DNA from: Costus lasius
Taxonomy: Eukaryota > Streptophyta > Magnoliopsida > Zingiberales > Costaceae
Direction of reading: 5' to 3'
Length of the DNA: 64,000 nucleotides
NCBI GenBank assembly: GCA_027563935.2
Contig: CM050446.2
Coordinates: forward strand, 122,280,499-122,344,498
Shown here: piece after piece, positions 11,701 through 22,560 of the stretch
How the letters are laid out: each line of letters opens with the position of its first letter
Numbering within the stretch: the first letter of the stretch is position 1
Made by a program: the position numbers and the translations under genes
The notes under the pieces: model-generated
Told to the model about the DNA's origin: nothing
Databases searched by the model: none
The model's input: the letters and a program-made list of their open reading frames with translations, nothing else

Positions 11701-12480
11701 TCCTTTACTGCTATGGAGTGGGCCATGGCAGAGCTCGTCAAGCACCCAAGAAAGATGGAGAAGTTGCAGAAGGAGATAAGAAGGGTCGCCGGAACAGAAG
11801 AACGCATTAGAGAGGATATGGTGAAGGAGATGGTGTACCTCAAGGCTGTCATCAAGGAGGTTCTCCGGTTGCACCCTCCTGTCCCGCTCCTGGTTCCACG
11901 AGAGTGCATCAAGGACACGGAGGTGCTGGGCTACGTCATCCCCCAAGGTGCGAGGGTTTTGGTCAATGTGTGGGCCATCGGGAGGGATCCGGCGTTGTGG
12001 GGGGGAGGAGTCCGAGGAGTTTCTGCCGGAGAGGTTTCTGGACGATGCCGCCGCCGCCGGAGTCGATCTCAGAGGGCAGCACTTCCGGTATTTACCGTTT
12101 GGGGCGGGCCGCAGGATCTGCCCTGGAATCGAGTATGCCATGTGCGTCATGGAGCTCGCTCTCGCCAACTTGCTGTTCCATTTTGATTGGGAATTGCCTG
12201 ACGGGGCGAGGAGGGAGGAGATGGACATGGTCGAACGCTCTGGGATTGTGCTGCGCAGAAGGTCGAGTTTAGTTCTCGTGCCCAAGATTCCATCCCTCAA
12301 TCTCACTCACGGTATGTAGTAATTATTATTATTATTTTCTTAGACAAACGACTGCAAAAATGAAAAGAAAATATGATCAAAGTGTTGGACTCAATTTCTT
12401 CTTTGTTGTTTATTGTTTTTATTAACTTGTTTTTACAGATTAAACAAAAAGTCGAGAAAGAGGGAGCAGTTGCATTGTAA

Positions 12481-12945
12481 AGGAGGAGTACATTGATTCC
12501 TCGCCTTCCCAAAGAACTTCAATTCTTACTGCAATAATGTGTACTTAGATTTATTTATGCTTTCTTAAAATTGGAATCCTGCTTAATTATGTGCACGTAA
12601 TTATGATATTTACTTAATGTGAAATAATTTCTTATCTTAATCTATTTATTAATATGTCGGGGGTCTACAATTTATCACTCAACTATTATTGTGATGTTCT
12701 TACAATAAAATGATCTTAATGTGAAATTATACATTTAGTCTATGGCACTGAGTTGATTCTACAATGCAAGGTTTGAATATTTGGATAATATTGAATGAAA
12801 GCAGAACCGGGCTGAGAAGCTGATTGGACTAAAATATCTGAATCGGGCCGAGCCCAACTGTAAAAATATCACAAGCAATCAATATTTAATCCCCAGCTCA
12901 GGTCTTCACCAACAATCGAAACTAAGCGCTCAGCACGCCGCCGCC
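12481..12945 (+). promoter_or_regulatory. 3' flank of P450-B and promoter region of P450-C
   Basis: The first half repeats the P450-A 3' flank (see 2268-2480). The last 90 bp before ATG 12946 has counterparts before P450-D: both contain cttcaccaa...cgaaactaagc and cagcacgccg. No clear TATA box was identified. Confidence 0.5.
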
Positions 12946-14570
12946 ATGTTTGTGGCTTCCCAATTATCCACCTCTTGCCTTGGCCTCATTTTGCTTCTCC
13001 CCCTTCTCGCTGCCGTCTATTCCTTTGTCGTGACTCCGGCGAGGAGAAGGAACCGCCTCCCCTCGCCGCCCAAGCTTCCCCTGATTGGCAACCTCCACCA
13101 GCTCAGCTCCCTCGCCCACCGCTCGCTGCAGGCGTTGTCGGCAAAGCATGGGCCTGTCATGCTCCTCCATTTCGGCTGCGTCCCCACCGTCGTAGTCTCC
13201 TCGGCGGCGGCGGTAAAAGAGATGGTGCAGGCACGGGACATCGCCTTCTCCAGCCGGCCCACCTCGAGCATAGGTGACAGGCTCTTCTACGGCTCCGGCG
13301 ACGTTGCCTTGGCCAAGTACGGCGAGGTCTGGCGCCAGATCAGGCGGATCTGCGTCGTCCACCTGCTTAGCCACACGAGGGTCCGCTCGTTCCAGTCCGT
13401 CAGAGCAGAGGAGGCGGCCCACCTCGTCAACGGCATCCGCGCCGTAGCCGGGCGCCCGGTGAAGCTGAGCGAGATGGTCGTGACCACCACGTGCGACATG
13501 ATCTGCCGCGTGGCGTTCGGGAAGAAGTACCCGGTTGAGGAGACCGGCGGCTGCAGGGCGGTGCTCGCTCTGCTAAGCGAGATCTCTGCGGAGATGACGT
13601 CGCTCTCGGTGCGGGACTACGTGCCTTGGCTGGGCTGGATTGATTGGCTGAGCGGGTTGGACGCCAGGGTTAGGAATACCTCTGTCAAAATTGACAAGTT
13701 GCTGGAGAAAGTACTCGAGGAGCACGAGAGTGGAACAAGCGGCGACTGTAGCACCAACAATATTCTCGATATCTTGCTCTCTTTGGGCGGCAGCCAAGAC
13801 GACGGTGGTTTTTCCCTCAGCCGGGACAGGATCAAAGCAGTCACTTGGGTACTTGTTCCTTCTTCCCTCCCTATGATTGAATCCATGCTTTGATTAAAGT
13901 ACATGCAAATCTAAGCTTAGATATGACTCAACACCTGTAGGACATGTTTGGCGGAGGCACAGACACAACTTATGTGACGATAGATTGGGCAATGTCAGAG
14001 CTTATAAAAAACCCAAGAGCCAAGAAGAAAGCGCAGGAGGAGATACGGAGGGCGGTTGGGCTGGAAAAGGTGATTTCAGAAGAGGCGCTGGAAAGGATGG
14101 AGTACTTGAAGGCCGTGATCAAGGAGACGCTCAGGCTGCACCCTCCTTTCCCATTACTGCTTCCAAGAGAGACGGTGGAAGACACCCAGTTGCTGGGGTA
14201 TGACATTCCCAAAGGCACGAGGGTGATGGTTAATGCTTGGGCAATCGGAAGGGATCCCGTTTCATGGGAGAAGGCGGCGGAGTTCTGGCCGGAGAGGTTC
14301 TTAAACAGCGGCGGCGGCCTCGATTCCATGGGGATGGACACGCAGTTCGTACCGTTCGGAGCAGGGCGCAGGAGTTGCCCTGCAGTGGAATTTGCGATGA
14401 GCGTGACCTCGATTCTTCTTGCTAATTTGCTGTTCCATTTCGATTGGGAGCTGCCCGAGGGGATGAATGAGGACGACGTGGATATGCAAGAGGCGCCGGG
14501 ACTGGTGCTGGAGAGGCGATCGAGCTTGATTCTTGTGGCGAGATCTATCAACAAGACGGCGAAATCTTGA
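12946..14570 (+). CDS. Cytochrome P450, CYP71-type (P450-C)
   Basis: Predicted ER-anchored monooxygenase, 510 aa from two exons: 12946-13848 (301 codons) and 13941-14570 (209 codons plus stop). The intron is 92 nt, GT-AG, phase 0. The N-terminal anchor LGLILLLPLLAAVYSFVV is followed by the basic/proline hinge ARRRNRLPSPPKLPLIGN. C-helix is WRQIRR, I-helix GGTDTT (preceded by DMFG), ExxR in KETLRLHPPFP, then PERF. The haem loop reads FGAGRRSCPA with Cys447; the last, usually glycine, position is alanine (gca), whereas P450-D has gga. The PROSITE P450 pattern tolerates Ala there, so I keep it as functional but flag it. P450-D is about 90% identical in exon 1, with a 92-nt intron of the same length. 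The ATG lies in a good context (ccgccgccATG). A poly(A)-like aataaa lies near 14635. The 3' flank is broken at 14752 by a gypsy element. Confidence 0.95.
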
Positions 14571-14751
14571 TGCGATCGCTGCGTTGTATTATCGTTCTCC
14601 GTCCGATTTCTTGTCTTGTCTCGAACTGGCGCTTAATAAATACATCTTTACATAATTTATCATAACTCCGATGATACGACTGGGCAACCCAACCAGCCGT
14701 CAAGTATAATAGCTCCGAGTAAGTCAACAAATCAAGCTTGATCACTCAGGT
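14571..14751 (+). other. 3' flank of P450-C up to the gypsy insertion
   Basis: Matches the P450-D 3' flank (tgatgcgatcgctgcg at both stop codons, aactggcg[c/t]ttaataaat, cgagcttgatca). It ends with caggt (14747-14751), the target duplicated by the gypsy element. Confidence 0.8.
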
Positions 14752-15444
14752 TGTCACACCCAAGTCCAAAGTCGCGTTGACTTCGAACCACGTCAGCCTT
14801 GCGAGAGAATTGACCAAAGCGGACGCGACTCGTTTGACCTGGATTTGACACGGCAGGAAGCGTGCACACACGCCTCCTCAGCCTTCTCCGGCGGAAGACG
14901 GTAACGCAAGCTTAATCAACCTTCGAAGACGCTCACACAATTCGGCACAGGTTCAAGGAAATTAAGGAAGGGAAATTTTCACTTCATTCCTTTTCCTCTT
15001 ACACCGCATGTAGTTACCTAAAACCCTCCTTCTCCCTTTATACAACTCACAGCTCTACAACCCTCTGGCACTCCTGCCTTTTGGTTGTCCTTACGCCTCC
15101 TTCCGACGTCTCTTTTCAGCTGAAGCCGCCCGCAGCTTCTGTTCGGATGAGACACGCCGCCCACATCTCTGCGGCTCGCCAGCACACGCCGCCCACATCT
15201 CTGCGACTTGCCAGCTTCCGGTCTTCCTGCGGCCACCACCGCCGCACGCCTCGGGAAGCTTCAGCACGTCCGCCCGCCTTCCTTGAGTTGCGGATCGGGT
15301 TGCACTGGTTTTCCGGATACGGGCGTCCCGCCCGTCTATGCGATTCGGTCCATCTTGACCTCCAGTCGCATTCTTGTCCGCCGTGGCTTCCTTGCCACCG
15401 GGTTGGGGACCACCGGGTCCCCCCTCCCCTTCCGGGGCATCACA
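14752..15444 (-). repeat. Gypsy 3' LTR (left copy)
   Basis: 693 bp. Starts tgtcacaccc and ends catcaca on the plus strand. It includes a local duplication of a cgcc/cacatctctgcg segment absent from the right copy. Open frames here (such as 15081-15623) are not genes. Confidence 0.93.
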
Positions 15445-18400
15445 ATTCTCCCCCGGCAGAGATGGGCGCTGACCTCGGCGCTCTGCTTGCCATGAAGTCC
15501 GTTAGGAAGGTTTCGAATTGCCATAAGTCCTGCGCCTTCTCCCACGTTGGCTTCTTTGCCCCCTGCCATCGCACAAGGAATTCGGTGGAGCGATTGCCGG
15601 CATGGGTCCCCTGGGTGCGATAATCAAGCACCTGATCGAGTCCTTGGTCGAACTGCACTTGGACCGTCGGAGGCGCCCGAATCGGTTGTACCCGGCCTTC
15701 GTCTGGATCCTCATGGAAGCGCTTGAGGAACGAAACGTGAAAAACTGGGTGCATTTTGAGGCGCTCCGGCAGCTTGAGTCGGTAGGCCACCATGCCTACT
15801 CGGCTGACAACCCGAAAGGGCCCGTCGTAGCGGGGAACCAAGCTGCGAAGGACCCGCCGGGCAGGAATAGACTTCCACATGTTCGGAGTGATCTTCAATA
15901 GGACCAAATCCCCTGGGTGGAATTCTTCCTCCCGTCGGCTCCGGTTGGCGAAGTACTGCATGCGGCGGGCTGCTTCTTCCAAGCTGTCCCGTGCCTCCTC
16001 CAAGATTTCAGAGCGCTCCTTCGCCAAACGATGTGCTGCCGGGCAAACCCCATCATCATCGCGCCAGGTTATGTCGATGGGAGTGAGTGGTTGCCGCCCT
16101 AGCACCACTTCAAACGGGCTTTTTCCGGTGGCGGAGGAACGATGAAGATTATGCGCAAACTGGGCCGCGTCCAACAGCTCCACCCAGTTTCGTTGACTCG
16201 CGGTTACGTAATGGCGGAGGAATTCTTCGAGCATCGCGTTCACCCGCTCGGTTTGGCCGTCCGTTTGCGGGTGATACGCCGTTGACAAGTTCAGCTTTGA
16301 TCTCATTCGCCGGAACAGCGTCCGCCAGAAGCGGCCTGTGAATCGGGGATCGCGGTCACTTACTATGTCGGTGGGGAGGCCGAATGCTTTCACCACCCTG
16401 CTCCAGAAAAGGGTGGCCGCCTCCTCCGCCGGACAGTGGGGTGTCGCCGCCATAAACACGGCGTACTTTGAGAAGCGGTCGACGACCACAAATACCGATC
16501 CCCGACCGTCAACTACAGGGAATCCCGTAATAAAATCCATGGAGACCGAGATCCATGGATTCTCCGGCCTTGGTAGAGGCTGTAGTAACCCCGCCTCCCG
16601 TTGATGCTCTGCTTTGTCTTTTTGACAGATTGCGCATGTCCGCACGTAATGCACAAGGTCGACCCTCATCGAGGGCCAGTAACATACCCTTTCCATCAAT
16701 GCTTGCATGCGTTGTTGCCCTGGGTGACCTGCCCATGGCGCGTCATGGAGCTCCATCATCAAGTCGCGGCGTAGGGTGCCTCCGGCCGGGATAAGGGGTC
16801 TCACCCCCTTTGCCATCAAGAGCCCGCGTGCCCCTACCGTGAAACGGCGTATGGTGCCATCCCGAACGCGTTTCAGGAGGGTCTGGTAGTGTGCGTCCCC
16901 AGCCGCCGCCCTTTCCACTCTAGCGAGGAGATCTCCCTCCACTGCAGTCGTTGCGCAACATACCACGGCTGATAATCGGCTCAAAGCATCCGGGACGACA
17001 TTCGCTCGACCCGGCTTATGCTGCCAAGAAATGTCAAACTCGGCGAGCTGCTCCTGCCATCGAGCTTGCCGAGCTGACAGCTTTGGTTGCGTAGCGAAGA
17101 ACGTATTAGCGACGTTGTCGGTACGCACCACAAAAGCCGCTCCTAGCACGTAAACGCGTCATGCTCTTAGGCAGTGGAGGACTGCCAGCATCTCCTTCTC
17201 GTGGGTAGTGTAGCGTTGCTCGGCTGGGTTGATCTTCCGACTTTCCTACGCCACCGGGTGGCCGTCTTGCACCAGGACGCCCCCTATGGCTCGGTCAGAG
17301 GCGTCCGTGTGGATCTCGAAGGGACGCCGGAAGTCGGGAAGGGAGAGGACGGGCTCCGTCATTAGTCACTGCTTGAGCTCGCGGAAAGCCGACTGTTGCT
17401 CTACGCCCCACTTCCATGGCTCTGTTTTCCGAAGGAGATCGGAGAGTGGCGCTGCGATCTTTGAATACCTGGCTATGAATCATCAGTAAAAGTTCGCAAC
17501 TCCAAGGAACGAACGTAGCTCCGTCGGTGTCTGGGGAGCCGCCCATTCTGCAACCGCGCGAACTTTGGCCGGATCCATACGTACGTGACCGCCGCCCACC
17601 AAGTGGCCGAGAAACGAAATCTCTTCCGTCGCGAACTCGCACTTCGCCGGGTGGAGATATAAACGGTTCTCTCTCAACCTTTGGAGTACTAGCCGTAGGT
17701 GCCGACGATGTTCTCCTATTGATGCGGAGTAGACGACGATGTCGTCCAAGTAAACCACTACGAACTCGTCGATGAAGGAGCCCAATACCTGGTTCATCAA
17801 TCGGCAGAAAGTTGCCGGTGCGTTGGTCAAGCCAAAAGGCATGACCAGAAATTCGGAAGCGCCGTAGCGCGTGGAGCACGCCGTTTTTCTTTCTTCCCCC
17901 TCTGCGATCCGGACTTGCCAGTATCCGGATCGGAGGTCCAGCTTTGAGAAGATGATCGCTTCGCCCAGTCAGTCCAGGAGATCAGAGATTAGGGGAACAG
18001 GGTATCTATCTCTCACCGTGATCCGGTTTAGTGCGCGATAATCGACGCACATTCGCATGGTTCCATCTTTCTTGCGTTGAAACAACACCGGAGCACCGTA
18101 TGGGGATGTTGAGGGACGAATGAAGCCCGACTCCAGCAGTTGATCAAGTTGCTGGCGTAGCTCCCTTAGTTCGCTCGGCGCCATTCGATAGGGGGCTCTC
18201 GCCGGAGGTGCCTTACCCGATAAGAGCTCGATCCGGTGATCAACTTCCCGTCTTGGAGGGAGTTCCCTAGGTAATTCGTCCACCAGTAAATCCTGGAACT
18301 CGTCGAGAATGTCTTCCACCCCCGTCGGGGCGACTACTTTCGCCGCGCCTGGGTTTGTCGACTTTGCTTCCACCACGACAATGTACGTGGGCTCTCCCCT

Positions 18401-19990
18401 CCGGATTCCAGTAGCGAGGGCCGCCGCCGAAAGCGGGAGCGGTCCAGAGGCTTGCCTCCGATTTGTCGCGGAGGAGCTGACGTTCGTATCCACCCAGGCC
18501 GGAACCCAGCAAGGTCCGCTTTCATGCAAGACCTGGACGCCATTCTGGTGGGGAAACACGGCTATCTTTGCACGTCGGAGGAACTCGATGCCGACGACGA
18601 CCTCGTAGTCGTCGATCCGCACCACCCTGGCGTGGTGCCGGACGGCCCACAATCCCAAGGCGATCGGTACGTCATATGCAATACCAATCATCCTCTGTTC
18701 AGCGGTATTCACCGTTTTCATCACGTCTGTTGTCGGCGAGATGCGCAGCTCCAAACGCCTTGCTGCTGCCTCCGATATGAAGAGGTCCGTAGCACCCGTA
18801 TCGATCATGGCCCGCATCTCCACGCCATTCACTGATAGTGGCACATAAATTACCCGAGCGGCAGTTGATGCGGACACAGCCGCCATGGCCGCTATGGACA
18901 TTGCTCCCAGCGTCGCGGGGCCAGCTTCCGGAGCCTCTCTCGCTGCCATTGCCGCCAACCTTTCTCTGGTAGGGCAATCCCTCATGCGATGAGGTCCCTG
19001 ACACAGGAAGCACGCTAGCGGACGAGGCCTGTCGGTCGTCCTGTCAGCCGCCCTGGGCAGCTCCTCGTGTGGTGGTAGGGGACGCGCATCGCCTCAACCT
19101 CGCCGGGGAGGTGCCCTGCCTCTGCCCGCGCCTCGGGTCTTAGGAGTAGGAGCACGCCTCACCGGCGGGGAGCGAGGTCGTAGCGGAGAGGCCCGAGGAC
19201 CCCTTGTATCCACCAGTGCTTCGGCCATCGTGGCCGCCTCGCGCCAGTCGGCGGGGTTCTGCCGACGCACTTCCTGCTGTGCCCACCCTTGGAGATACTT
19301 CCGGAACATGAACCTTCGATCGACCTCCGCCATGTCCGGGATCTCGAGCATCAACGCCGAGAATGCCCGCACATATTCCCCTACGGTGCCGGTGTGGCGT
19401 AACCGCAGCAGCGCCTCCCGCGCCTGCTCCACACTATTGCCAGGGAGGAATTGTCGTCGCAACTCCTCTTTGAATTGCTCCCAAGTCATTTCCGCTGTCT
19501 CGGCTGCTGACGAAGCTCTGGTTCGCCACCAGAGCTTCGCATCCCCTGCAAGGTAGGCAGATCCTACCTTCGCTTTTTCTGCCTCGGAGACGTGACCGGC
19601 ACCAAAGAATTGCTCGACATCCCATAGGAAATTCTCGAGCTCTTTGGCGCTCCGGACGCCTGTGAACGCCGTAGGCTCCGGTACGCGAATCTTGGTCTGG
19701 GCGGAAGAAGGCAACACTTCGGCAGGCTCTGTTGTGGGGGAGAGGGCCCAAGCCAGCACCCGTCGCATCACCGCCATCTCGGTGACGTTCTGCTCTTGCG
19801 CCGCCGTCAGCGTCGCCATCGTTTCCTGAAGCAGGGCTATTTGCTGCTGCTGTACTTCGACTCGCCGGACTAGATCTTCGACCCGCGAGACCAGTGCCTG
19901 GCCTTCAGCATCGCCGGTCAACCCCAACAATAGCTCTATTCGATTTAGCCGATCCGCCGCTGAGACCATGTCGTCGTTCAGCAAAACCAA
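15440..19990 (-). pseudogene. Gypsy chromovirus gag-pol, multiple stops
   Basis: A single degraded reading on the minus strand. Gag (19990-19094) starts MVLLNDDMVSAADRL and has a coiled-coil-like N-terminus and the retrotransposon gag fold. It is followed by a CCHC knuckle [13 protein letters not shown] (about 19015-18974), protease [10 protein letters not shown] (near 18800), RT with MPFGLTNAP and catalytic YLDD (17741-17752), RNase H, integrase (HHCC finger with CAICQK, catalytic SMDF/SDRD regions) and a C-terminal chromodomain (LVRWQGAKKPTWE) to 15440. Stops keep the same frame: after the Gag RRG at 19094, after ISDLLD at 17969, two in tandem after NFY near 17482, and single stops near 17364, 17250 and 17178. 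Most are TGA where relatives usually have Arg or Trp. From 17149 to 15440 the integrase-chromodomain part is fully open (569 codons). Confidence 0.93.
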
Positions 19991-20009
19991 ATTCCTCTGA
20001 TACCAAACT

Positions 20010-20644
20010 TGTCACACCCAAGTCCAAAGTCGCGTTGACTTCGAACCACGTCAGCCTCGCGAGAGAATTGACCAAAGCGGACGCGACTCGTTTGACCTGG
20101 ATTTGACACGGCAGGAAGCGTGCACACACGCCTCCTCAGCGAAGACGGTAACGCAAGCTTAATCAACCTTCGAAGACGCTCCCACAATTCGGCACAGGTT
20201 CAAGGAAATTAAGGAAGGGAAACTTTCACTTCATTCCTTTTCCTCTTACACCGCATGAAATTACCTAAAACCCTCCTTCTCCCTTTATACAATTCCCCAA
20301 ACTCACAGCTCTACAACCCTCTGGCACTCCTGCCTTTTGGTTGTCCTTACGCCTCCTTCCGACGTCTCTTTTCAGCTGAAGCCGCCCGCAGCTTCTGTTC
20401 GGATGAGACACGCCGCCAGCTTCCGGTCTTCCTGCGGCCACCACCGCCGCACGAATCGGGAAGCTTCAGCACGTCCGCCCGCCTTCCTTGAGTTGCAGAT
20501 CGGGTTGCACCTGTTTGCCGGATACGGGCCTATGCGATTCGGCCCATCTTGACCTCCAGTCGCATTCTTGTCCACCGTGGCTTCCCTGCCACCGGGTTGG
20601 GGACCACCGGTTCCCCCCCCCCCCCCCCCTTCCGGGGCATCATG
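20010..20644 (-). repeat. Gypsy 5' LTR (right copy)
   Basis: 635 bp. Starts tgtcacaccc and ends ggcatcatg, where the left copy has ggcatcaca, so its outermost two bases appear changed. The boundary is set by the TSD caggt (20645-20649). It contains a run of 17-18 C. Confidence 0.9.
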
Positions 20645-20649
20645 CAGGT

Positions 20650-21363
20650 CCTCTGACCTGAATGATTAATACCGCAGACAAATTCACGAGTAACTTGAAG
20701 GGTTGACCTGACTGATTTTTTTATCTGTTTCATCACCTTTACTTAATATAAACCTTCTGCTAGAGACCCGAGGTATTCTCTTGTTTATCTTATTAATACA
20801 TCATTAATTACATGAATTAAGTTCAGGTTTAATTTTTAATATCCCATAAACCTGAATTTTATATATTCAAAATGAGGGCGTTGATTTGATTTTTATTCAT
20901 AGTTCTCTCGACTTTTTATTCAGCATCTTTATCTTCCTAATTGATCACCATCATTTCTTCAAAATCCAGGACAAGTAGGTATTTGCATCATCTGAGGCAA
21001 CTTTATGATTGTTTCCATGTTCTGTTCTTTTTCGCCCTCCTCGGATCGTCTTCTTTGCTTGCATCGGGTTCTAACTTTCTTTCGTTGCGTTAATGCAACT
21101 CATAATTACATGTTAATACAGGATGACTAATAATAATTATAATAACTGTAATATCTAACATATTAACCCTTATAATTAAGTTTATAAATTTTAAAATTTT
21201 CTCAAACACAAAGAAAATATATTCTTTAAGAAGAAAGATTTCAAAGTAAATAGCCCACACACAAACATTTTTTCTTCTTGTTAGCTAGGAAGAAAAAGAA
21301 GGAAGATTTCAAAATTCAAGAATGATCATATAATTCCCTCTATGTACCTACAATACCCCCGTA
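20650..21363. other. Intergenic DNA between gypsy element and nested block
   Basis: The beginning (gacctgaatga near 20656) is the continuation of the P450-C 3' flank, as shown by the same string after P450-D (54059-54069). The rest is AT-rich with no supportable gene. Confidence 0.6.
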
Positions 21364-21368
21364 TAGAT

Positions 21369-21560
21369 GGTTGAAATGTAAATCTGACTTGAGGGATGTC
21401 TCGGATAGAGTCCAATGCTTCGTTTCTAGTGATTAAGATTAATTAAGGAATATTTACATGTGTTTATCCACTATATAAAGCTTATAAACTTATTATCGTA
21501 ATAGAAGAAGTTGCATTCAGAAATCCTATGCATATAATCCTCTTATTCTTTGGTGTTTGT
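21369..21560 (+). repeat. Left LTR of element D
   Basis: About 192 bp. The first base is G where the right LTR has T (TGTTGAAATG). It contains a TATA-like ctatataaag near 21471 and is followed directly by the tRNA-Met primer-binding site. Confidence 0.85.
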
Positions 21561-21636
21561 TCTGGTATCAGAGCTAGGAGGCAACACCATTTGATAAAGA
21601 GAGAATAGAGTGAGTTAAAAAAAAGGCAGACAATTG

Positions 21637-21817
21637 AAAAAATTTTCTTAGCATTGAGGCTGCCAATGAATCCTATGCAGTGCCCTTATAATTTGAGAAT
21701 CGAATCTTAAAGTGCCATAGATTGCACGAATCTTAAAGTCTTTCCGCTCTTGTTAACGCTCCGTTACCCCCGACACTATAGCTAACCATTGATTACTTTT
21801 CAGAATGTATTAACCCC

Positions 21818-21878
<61 letters not shown>

Positions 21879-22068
21879 CCCCCCCCTCTCCCACGCGACT
21901 GTCGTCCGTATTGAAATCTCTCTCACCAGTCCTCTCTCGCCGAACCTGTGAAATAATTTTCCCGCAGATGCCGTGAACCCTAGCCGACCTCTCGCCCGAC
22001 GCCCTGAACCGTATCCATCTCCCTTGTGCTTAGATACCACGGGGGCATACTTCTCCGGATCGCACCTT
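21637..22068 (+). repeat. MULE left terminal inverted repeat
   Basis: Inverted counterpart of 46787-47175. Shared blocks include agaatcgaatcttaaa, gttaacgc[t/c]ccgttaccc, cagctaacc/tagctaacc, tctcccacgcgactgt and cccttgtgcttagatac. A (TC)n run of about 27 units and a C run (21823-21886) lie within it; the right copy has only a short ctctctttctctc. Confidence 0.85.
21823..21886 (+). repeat. (TC)n microsatellite followed by C run
   Basis: About 27 TC units to 21876, then about 11 C, inside the MULE TIR. The matching place in the right TIR (about 46966-46980) holds a short purine-rich gagagaaagagagagc, so this tract expanded only on one side. Confidence 0.95.
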
Positions 22069-22560
22069 CTCCATCCCAGCGAATTCCTTGTTCTCGGCTG
22101 AATCCCTAACCTAAGTGAGAATATGTCCTCGAACCTCTCATTCTCCCTCGTTCTCCCACTTGCCTGCCTAAAACCTTATTCCTATTTGTTTAGGGTTTTG
22201 CTGTCGTCTCTCTCAGCCAACCGTAACCCTAAACTGCTCTGTCCGTCTCATTGATTCAGGTGAGATGTAATTTTTTTTTTAATATTTCTGCACATTTGGT
22301 ATTTCCTACTTAATGGTTTTAGTTATCAATGATTGTTGCATTCTCCGCTCTAATAAGGTCCTGCACAAGTAAATAGCTGTAAGCTGAGAAGAACAAGATC
22401 ACTCAGGCAGTCAGGCTCAGTTCATAACATCCTCTGCAAATTTCTTGGTAAGTAAAGTCATTTAAAATTATCATGGATGCAAATTCAAATTATCATGTAT
22501 AAGTATTTCGAATTATCGTGGATTTAAAATAAACTATCATGAATATACACTGTTAAGCTT
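22069..22560 (+). other. Leader between MULE TIR and minisatellite
   Basis: Unique DNA with agggtttt and taaccctaaac telomere-like short motifs typical of plant 5' leaders, and a splice-like cattgattcag|gtgagatg near 22258. It may be the 5' untranslated region of the Ulp1-like gene. No open frame was recognised. Confidence 0.4.

Larger units (their letters stand above)
5467..12480 (+). pseudogene. Cytochrome P450, CYP71-type, disrupted (P450-B)
   Basis: Tandem paralogue of P450-A, dead by at least three lesions. Exon 1 starts at ATG 5467 (MSTDCAIL...) and has the anchor, hinge, C-helix and the LSSRRVSSFRS block. A 1-nt deletion relative to P450-A near 6054 puts TAG after KYAN; the rest of exon 1 continues in the next frame to the GT donor at 6360. 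The intron is 6360-6471. Exon 2 begins at 6472 (QMFAAGTDTS) and is split at 6503 by the Copia element (6504-11700). It resumes at 11701, with TSD tcctt on both sides, and runs through the ExxR region. An extra G in a G7 run near 12000-12006 shifts frame again. The PERF region and haem loop FGAGRRICPG then follow in the shifted frame to about 12319. A short last exon (about 12440-12480, VEKEGAVAL-like) matches P450-A but is only weakly supported. Apart from these lesions the gene is well preserved, so inactivation is recent. Confidence 0.93.
14752..20644 (-). mobile_element. Ty3/gypsy chromovirus, minus strand
   Basis: 5.9-kb element reading right to left. LTRs: 20010-20644 (5' LTR in element sense) and 14752-15444 (3' LTR). 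TSD caggt lies at 14747-14751 and 20645-20649. The PBS matches initiator tRNA-Met (element sense TGGTATCAGAGG, about 19994-20005). The polypurine tract (GCCGGGGGAGAAT in element sense) is directly next to the 3' LTR. Domain order gag, protease, RT, RNase H, integrase, chromodomain defines a chromovirus. The LTRs differ by substitutions and indels (a repeated cacatctctgcg segment near 15160-15215 in the left copy; a C17-18 run near 20613-20629 in the right copy), so it is older than the Copia element. The coding region is broken by several stops. Confidence 0.95.

Noticed and set aside
15081..15623. 180-codon plus-strand frame
   Set aside because: Overlaps the gypsy 3' LTR and the antisense of integrase; shadow frame.
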